A stretch of DNA of 64,000 nt, from the NCBI GenBank assembly GCA_023512835.1, contig CM042089.1:51297004-51361003 (forward strand), in the 5' to 3' direction. The position numbers and the translations under genes are program-made. Shown piece by piece: positions 58,115 through 64,000 of the stretch. The stretch comes from Taxillus chinensis. Its lineage: Eukaryota; Streptophyta; Magnoliopsida; Santalales; Loranthaceae. Numbering within the stretch: position 1 is the stretch's first letter; each line of letters starts with the position of its first letter. Under the pieces are notes generated by a model, which saw nothing but the letters and a program-made list of their open reading frames with translations, was not told the origin of the DNA and did not search any database.

Positions 58115-60709
58115 TGTCATCACCCGGTGTCATCCGGGCTCGTGACTGGCTTGAGATTACTCCTTTGCATGGAGATTTGGTTATTGAGCCATCCTTGCCA
58201 TAGCTCACACAATTCCAAAAAGAGAGATAGAAGAACAGAGTCGCCACCAAACAAAAATAAGGGTGTGTTTGGCCACCTAGGAGGGTCTACGGTTTGCAGA
58301 GGATAGGTTCGGGAGTCGGTTACGTGTGGGGAAGGAAGAAAAGCTCTTGCACCCCCACAACGCCCAAAATTGGTACCTAGTCTTTGTCTATGGGTGCTTG
58401 CTTATTTTAACTTCCCTTTTCTTTCTTTTATTTCATTGTAAAAACTGTGATGGTTTTATTTAGAAGAAAAATGTTATTTTTCTTGTTTTATCTCAGAAAA
58501 CAGAAATGAAAGCCCGTAGCATGAAGAGCACAGCATGGAGCTCAGATTCATTATTACAGTTGATGTTAGCCAGATGACGGAGACATAAGCAATAAAGCTT
58601 GATCCCGCAGTCACAAGGGCCTGGGTTTATTTTAAAGAGAATTTGAGGTTTTATGTTAAAATGAAAAAGTAGAGTCTGATGTCGTGAAGAGCATACTGTG
58701 AAGCTCAGATTCACTCCCAGACTCAATGTTGGCCAAGTGGCGAGGATATGAGCACCAAAGGCTCAATCCCACGGCCACCGGGCCTTTGAAAACATTTTGT
58801 ATTTTTGGATAAGTGAAAGTGAGATTTGTATATTTTATGATGATGAATGCAAGATAAGAGAGGAATAAAACCTGGAAAGCAAAGTTGATGTTCCTGCTAG
58901 CTTTACTCCTTTTGAATGCTTGAGGAATGCGGGGACTAAACTCCAGCAAGGGTGGTGGAAGACGTCTTCTTCAGCTCCAGCCAATACTCTTCCCTTTTTT
59001 AACTCTCTATATTCCCAGACGTTTTTTTTTGCCCAAAAAACCAGGATCCCTCCTTACGAATGGGTAATGTCTCCCTTTTATAGAGTTTCCAGAGGGAACA
59101 GCCGCCCACCTAGGTACTTGGTGAATTAAATGTTGTGACAGCAAGAGGGAACAGCCGCCCACCTTTGGAGTTCCCATGCGCTGACAGCAAGTTTCAAGAA
59201 TGACATAGGCATTTATGAGGTGAAAGCGGGTTCCCAGGCATTAAAACGTGTTCTAAGCCTTTTAGAATTAATTCCCAGAGACACAATGCCCGCTTTACTG
59301 TGCACTTAAAAGGGAAGAAAAAACGGTGTCGTTCTGGGGTTTGCAGATTGCAAGGTTGAAGGCTGGAGGTTGCCTCGAAGGTCATAGGTCGGAGGTTGGA
59401 GGCTGCCTCGAAGGTCATAGGTCAGAGGTTGGAGGCTGCCTCGAAGGTCGTAGCTGAAGGCTGCCTCGAAGGATCAAAGGTTGTAGCTGCCTCGAAGGGT
59501 CGAAGGTTACAGCTGAAGGTCAGGGATCGAAGGTTGGAGGCTGCCTCGAAGGTTGAAGGTTGCAGCTGAAGGATACCTCGAAGGTCATAGGGTCGAAGCT
59601 AAAGGTTGCCTCGAAGGTCGAAGGTTGCAGCTAGCTTGAAGGGTCAAAGGTTACAGCTGAAGGTTGCCTCGAAGGTCGTAGGGTCAGAGCTGAAGGTTGC
59701 CTCGAAGGTCGTAGGGTTGGAGCTGAAGGTTGCCTCGAAGGGTTGGAGGTCGTAGCCTGCTTCGAAGGGTTGAAGGGTCAAAGCCGCGTCGAAGGGTCGT
59801 AGCTGCATCGAAGGGTTGAAGGGTCGAAGCTGGGTCTACGAGGCAAGACTGCAAGACTGCGACTACGAGACTACAAGGCCATGAGTCTTCGCGGCCGCGA
59901 GTCTGCGAGCTTCGAGGCTTCGAGTCTGTGCGTGCCACGGGTGCAGGCTTGGGCCTACAAGCTTCGAGGCTACGAGTCTGTGAGCTTCGAGGCTGGGTGC
60001 TGCGGGCTTCGAGGCTGTGGGTCTACGAGCTTCGAAGCTACGAGTCTGTGAGCTTCGAGGCTGGGTGCTGTGGGTCCAGGCTGCGGGTCTACGAGCTTCG
60101 AAGCTACGAGTCTGTGAGCTTTGAGCCTGGGTGCTGCGGGTGCAGGCGCGAGTCTGAGTTGGACTACGAGGCAGGCTGCTTCGAGGCAAGGTTGACCGCG
60201 AGGCTGACTGCACTACGAGGCTATGAGTCTGCTGAGCTTCGAGGCAGGCTGAGCTACGAGGCTTCGACTGTGATTGCGAGGCTTCGAGTCTGCTGAGCTT
60301 CGAGGCAGGCTGAGCTACGAGGCTTCGACTGCGAGTGCCGCGAGTCTGCAGAGCTGAGCTGGACTACGAGGCAGGCTGAGCTACGAGTCTTCGAGGGTAA
60401 GCGCTACGAACCTTTGAGGCAGTGATCATGAATTCACCTGAACCGTCTCTGGGAGGTTTTCGCCATCATACTTTCGACCGGTTTGACCGAGGGCGTTGAC
60501 CGTTCTTTCGCAAGTTTGACTTTTCATGCCAAAAGCTATTTTAGTCATAACTTCTTCGTTTTAAATCAGATTTGGGCACGATCAAGTGCGTTGGTTTCCA
60601 AATTTCGTTCTCTATCCTTCAGTGTTGACCTTAAGATTCCTCAGAAATGACTCTTATTTTTTTGGGTTTCTTTGGCTGTGATCTGGCCCGGTCAAAATGG
60701 GGTCCAACA
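58115..60709 (-). repeat. Tat-4 3' LTR
   Basis: 2595 bp, TGTTGGACCCC...GATGACA on the minus strand; a diverged relative of the other Tat LTRs. Shared parts include AGAGTCGCCACCA (58243), GGTTCGGGAGTCGGTTACGTG (58306) and the GACCGAGGGCGTTGACCGTTCTTT region (60480). Confidence 0.85.
59340..60420. repeat. Short CTCGAAGGT / GCTTCGAGGC repeats in Tat-4 LTR
   Basis: About 1.1 kb of imperfect units: GAAGGTTGCCTCGAAGGTCG (59340-59830), then CGAGCTTCGAGGCTACGAGTCTGTG types (59880-60400). It is an expanded version of the repeats in the other Tat LTRs. Confidence 0.85.
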
Positions 60710-60722
60710 ACTGCCCCTCTTT
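60710..60722 (-). other. Tat-4 polypurine tract
   Basis: AAAGAGGGGCAGT on the minus strand, adjoining the LTR. Confidence 0.88.
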
Positions 60723-60827
60723 GCGCGTTGTTTGTGTACGAATGATGTGCAAAGATAAGACTGTACCCATTTTGACCAGTTGATTCTTCTCTCAGGGATT
60801 GATATTTTGCGGTTTTGGTGTGGTTTG

Positions 60828-61406
60828 GCATGCGGGCGAGCATGGCTTTGGGTGTTTGGCATGCGGGTGAGCATGGCTTTGGTTGTTTGGCATGCGGGGA
60901 GCACAGCTTTGGTTGTTTTGCATGCGGGGCGCACGGCTTTGGCTGTTTTGCATGCGGGGGAGCACGGCTTTGGCTGTTTTGCATGCGGGTCACATGGCTT
61001 TGGATGTTTTGCATGCGGGGGAGCATGGTTTTGGATGTTTTGCATGCGGGGCGCATGGCTTTGGATGTTTTGCGTGCGGGGCGCATGGCTTTGGTTGTTT
61101 GGCATACGGGGGAGCATGGCTTTGGCTGTTTTGCATGCAGGTGCATGGTTTTGGATGTTTTGCATGCGGGGGAGCATGGTTTTGGATGTTTTGCATGTGT
61201 GGCGCATGGCTTTGGATGTTTTGCATGCGGGGCGCATGGCTTTGGTTGTTTGGCATGCGGGGGAGCATGGTTTTGGATGTTTTTCATGCGCGGCGCATGG
61301 CTTTGGATGTTTTGCATGCGGGGCGCATGGCTTTGGTTGTTTGGCATGCGGGGGAGCACGGCTTTGGCTGTTTTGCATGCGGGTGTGCATGGCTTTGGCT
61401 GTTTGG
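60828..61406. repeat. Minisatellite of 30-31 bp in Tat-4 3' UTR
   Basis: About 19 units of GCATGCGGGGCGCATGGCTT plus TGGATGTTTT. As the period is often 30 bp, frames stay open on both strands for over 200 codons (HAKQPKPC-type and GCFACGAH-type periodic proteins). These are repeat artefacts, not genes. Confidence 0.93.
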
Positions 61407-62456
61407 TCGAAATGAAGGGTTTCTCTGTTTGGGGATAAAAACTTTCCTCACTTCTGGAGCTCTAAGGCTTATCCACTGGGGTAGGAGGCGTTATGCCGTG
61501 ACAACAGTCCTGCAGTTTGGACGGGAGCAAACATGCCAGATGTAGGAATGATGCATGAAATACGGTTGATGCATGAAATGTAATTGATGCATGTGGCACG
61601 GGGGGAGGTCTGAATATTTGAGAATGTGCATGAGGTACACAAAATACGGGGCAGAGACAATCTAAGGAGATTTTGGTGCCGCTTCTTCTGAAAAGCACGC
61701 TGCCAGATGACTTGGCATCCTCTTCTTCTCCTGATGAGCAAACTGCTAAGTTGCCTAAGCCCTGATTTCTCTTAAGGCAAAAGTCCAGAGCTTTGTTATT
61801 GCCTTATGTAAACCTCACGGCGAAGCAAAGTTTTGGAAACTCAAGCGGGGAATGAACGATTTTAAAATGATTTTTAAAAGGCCAAAACGATATTTATTTG
61901 ATAAGACATTTTGCACTTACAATTCCATCATTGCATATGGAATAACTTGTTTATCATCATATAAAGTTAAACTAAACTCCCTTTTGAAGTACAAGGACAA
62001 CAGCTTTAAAAAGACATGTCTTATAAAGTTGATCAAAGTATGCTTAAGATTTGACCAATCCTTTGGTTCACAGCCTAGTCCCTGGTTTGAAGTGGCGTGA
62101 CAACCTTTCTGCGACTGTTTGCTTGGGGAGCTCGAGAGTTGTCTCCCACTTTGGTTTTCTTGGAGGATCATGGATTCTGATATCGCTGCACCTTTTGTTG
62201 GCTTTGTATTTTACCCTTGGCACCCTTTCGGGTTTTCGCCAAGTCCGCCTTTCTTTTGCTTTTGATTGAGCTTTGTGTTTTACCCTTGGTGCCCTTTCAG
62301 GTTTTCACGAAGTCTGCTCTTGGGCCACGAACCTTGTTTGTCAAGTCATGCAAACTTGATTGTCATATAGTGAGGATGAATTTAGCCCAATTATGTGAGG
62401 GGCTGAAGCATGAGATTTTGATTCAGTTGGGTATAACGGTTTTTGAAGTGGCGAAG
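61407..62456 (-). other. Tat-4 3' UTR between integrase and minisatellite
   Basis: No gene. A direct duplication of about 50 bp (GCTTTGTRTTTTACCCTTGG...AAGTC) lies at 62201-62250 and 62270-62319. Otherwise AT-rich. Confidence 0.6.
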
Positions 62457-63566
62457 TTAAACATAAAACTTCTTTACAGCATCGCTATTTATAGGATTTC
62501 GTAGCTCAACTCCATCCATTTCGGTGAGGATTAGGGCACTTCCCGAGAATGCTCTTTTTACAATGTATGGACCTTCATAGTTTGGAGTCCATTTGCCACT
62601 GTGATCATGCTGTATCGGCAGTATTTTCTTCAAGACCAAATCCCCATCCTTGAAAGTTCAGGGCTTTACTTTTTTGTTGAAGCTGGCTATCATCCTTTGT
62701 TGGTACCGCTGGCCTCGACCGACTGCGGCAAGACGTTTTCCTTCGATCAAATTTAGCTGCTCAAAACAGTCTCTGACCCATTCTGCTTCGTCTAGTTGAG
62801 TATCCTTGAGAACTCTGAGAGACGGGATTTCCACTTCGATGGGTAGGACCGCTTCCATACCATACACTAGGGAGAAAGGAGTTGCCCCGGTTGATGTTCG
62901 CACGGAAGTCCGGTAAGCATGTAGTGCATATGGAAGCTTCTCATGCCAATCCCTGTATGTCTCAGTCATTTTTCGAATGATGTTCTTGATATTTTTATTT
63001 GCCGCCTCAACCGCTCCATTCATCTTGGGACGATATGGTGTAGAATTGTGGTGTCGGATCTTAAATCCTTCGCATAAATTGTCCATCATTTGATTGTTCA
63101 GGTTGACAGCATTGTCAGTTATGAATTTTTCAGGGAGCCCATAACGACAAATAATATTACTTCGAAGAAACCTAACCACCACCGATTGAGTGACTTGGGC
63201 ATAGGAAGCTGCTTCCACCCATTTGGTGAAGTAATCCATTGCCACCAGGATGAATCTATGACCATTGGAAGCCTTAGGTGAAATGGCTCCAATGACGTCC
63301 ATTCCCCACATGGCGAAAGGTCAAGGAGATGTCATTGTGTGTAAGTAGGACGGAGGTGCTTGGATTCGATCCCCGTAAACTTGGCATTTAAGACAAGTGC
63401 GCACATGATTGATGCTATCCTTTTCCATGGTGACCCAGTAATAGCCCATCCTCATGATCTGTCGGGATAGAGCGTGTCCATTCATATGTGCTCCACAGTT
63501 ACCATTGTGGACTTCGTTGAGGATCTGAGCTGCCTCGCCCTTCTCCATGCACCGTAGTAGCACCAC
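62457..63566 (-). pseudogene. pol: Tat-4 integrase
   Basis: One minus frame from LLRCMEKGEAAQILNEVH through the zinc domain (HNGNCGAHMNGH ... CLKCQ), the core with Asp in GMDVIGAISP, Asp in FITDNAVNLN, Glu in GAVEAANKNIKNI, and the C-terminal part (GKWTPNYEGPYIVKRAFSG). It is typical of Tat-lineage integrases. Two TGA codons lie in frame at 63321-63323 and 62658-62660, where this family usually has Arg or a similar codon. The usual Gly after TDN is Ala. It ends at a stop at 62457. Confidence 0.9.
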
Positions 63567-64000
63567 GTCGTAGCTGCGCTTATAAAGGACCGGCCCATCT
63601 AAGAAGTAGTTAGCACTTGTTCATCGAATATTTCTTTTTTCTGATTCCGAGATTCTGCTGGATATTCTCTTGTGAGTAGATATCGCTTGATATCATGATA
63701 CCATGACTTTATGTTAGTATCCATACTTGTCATCATACAGTATATTGGCACCTCTTGTACACATATGTCGAAAGAGGGCACTTCTAAACTTGTATCCAAC
63801 CGAAGGTGGGCTGCCAAAGTGGCCAAAGCATCAAGAATCTGATTATGTTCCTGGGATGCATGCTCAAATGAGATTTCATCAAATAGTTTAGCCATATCAC
63901 ATATCATTTTTTGGTAGGGAATGAGTTTGGGATTCCGAGTTTCCCACTCCTTACGAACTTGATAGATTATTAAGGCTGAATCCCCGAAGACTTGAAGTTT
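63567..64000 (-). pseudogene. pol: Tat-4 RNase H end, partial
   Basis: The minus strand from the window edge reads VFGDSALIIYQVRKEWETRN, then MAKLFDEISFEHASQEHNQ and ILDALATLAAHL, the C-terminal part of the gypsy RNase H. It then has a connecting stretch toward the integrase (about 63600). A frameshift near 63590 separates it from the integrase. RT and more lie outside the window. Confidence 0.8.

Larger units (their letters stand above)
58115..64000 (-). mobile_element. Tat-4 (Tat/Ogre), 3' end
   Basis: On the minus strand: RNase H end, integrase, 3' UTR with minisatellite, PPT, 3' LTR (60709-58115). It continues beyond 64000. It is inserted in, or abuts, the Tat-3 3' UTR at 58114. Confidence 0.85.

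Noticed and set aside
60631..61545. Several overlapping frames of 90-240 codons on both strands with repeated Cys/His/Met motifs
   Set aside because: Produced by a 30-31-bp minisatellite whose period keeps frames open; no start context, no domain, unlikely to be proteins.

Overview
This is plant nuclear DNA built almost entirely from nested, decayed LTR retrotransposons. I found no host protein gene, rRNA, tRNA gene, CRISPR array or prokaryotic feature. Evidence for a plant: Sirevirus-type Ty1/copia pol and gag, Athila- and Tat/Ogre-type Ty3/gypsy proteins, a TRIM, and primer-binding sites matching initiator-Met, Asp and Arg tRNAs in the lineages where plants use them. An angiosperm with a large, repeat-rich genome is likely; I cannot name the species.

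Layout. 1-1241: 3' end of a gypsy LTR (ends GGGGGCGTTACA), abutting 1242-2622, an Athila-type integrase remnant. 2623-3647: piece of a Tat-family LTR. 3646-15529: Sirevirus-1 (+), with truncated 5' LTR, gag, deleted protease/integrase core, RT-RNase H, an extra long ORF ending in a Ulp1/C48-like protease domain (split by a complete 1.2-kb TRIM), and an intact 3' LTR. 15530-21262: Tat-1 fragment (-) with gag, protease and G-patch, split by a solo LTR. 21262-27614: 3' part of Sirevirus-2 (+), whose Ulp1-bearing extra ORF is split by an Athila-like fragment (-). 27615-37861: Sirevirus-3 (-), meeting Sirevirus-2 tail to tail, with a solo LTR in gag. 37862-42319: 5' LTR and PBS of Tat-2 (-), split by a solo LTR. 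42320-47810: an unclassified segment with a second, diverged long ORF ending in a Ulp1-like domain, split by another solo LTR. 47815-50752: 5' end of a gypsy element of probable chromovirus type (-). 50753-58114: 3' end of Tat-3 (-), whose LTR holds an oppositely oriented solo LTR of the same family. 58115-64000: 3' end of Tat-4 (-) with RNase H, integrase, minisatellite 3' UTR, PPT and LTR.

Five insertions are solo LTRs with readable 5-bp target-site duplications: CTTCT, CATCC, ACGAT, CTGAA and ATTGG. They give a relative order of events. Coding regions are broken mainly by premature stops, many of which look like single C-to-T or G-to-A changes, as expected for old methylated repeats.

The most interesting content is the extra gene carried between pol and the 3' LTR by this Sirevirus family. 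It has a helical N-terminal domain resembling plant mobile/transposon-associated domains, a Ser/Pro/Ala-rich middle, and a C-terminal Ulp1-type cysteine protease domain. A diverged gene with the same plan sits at 42805-46628 in a different repeat context. Element boundaries come from comparing copies within this window by eye; internal junctions may be off by a few bases, and lineage names rest on protein motifs and PBS/PPT type rather than on a database search.
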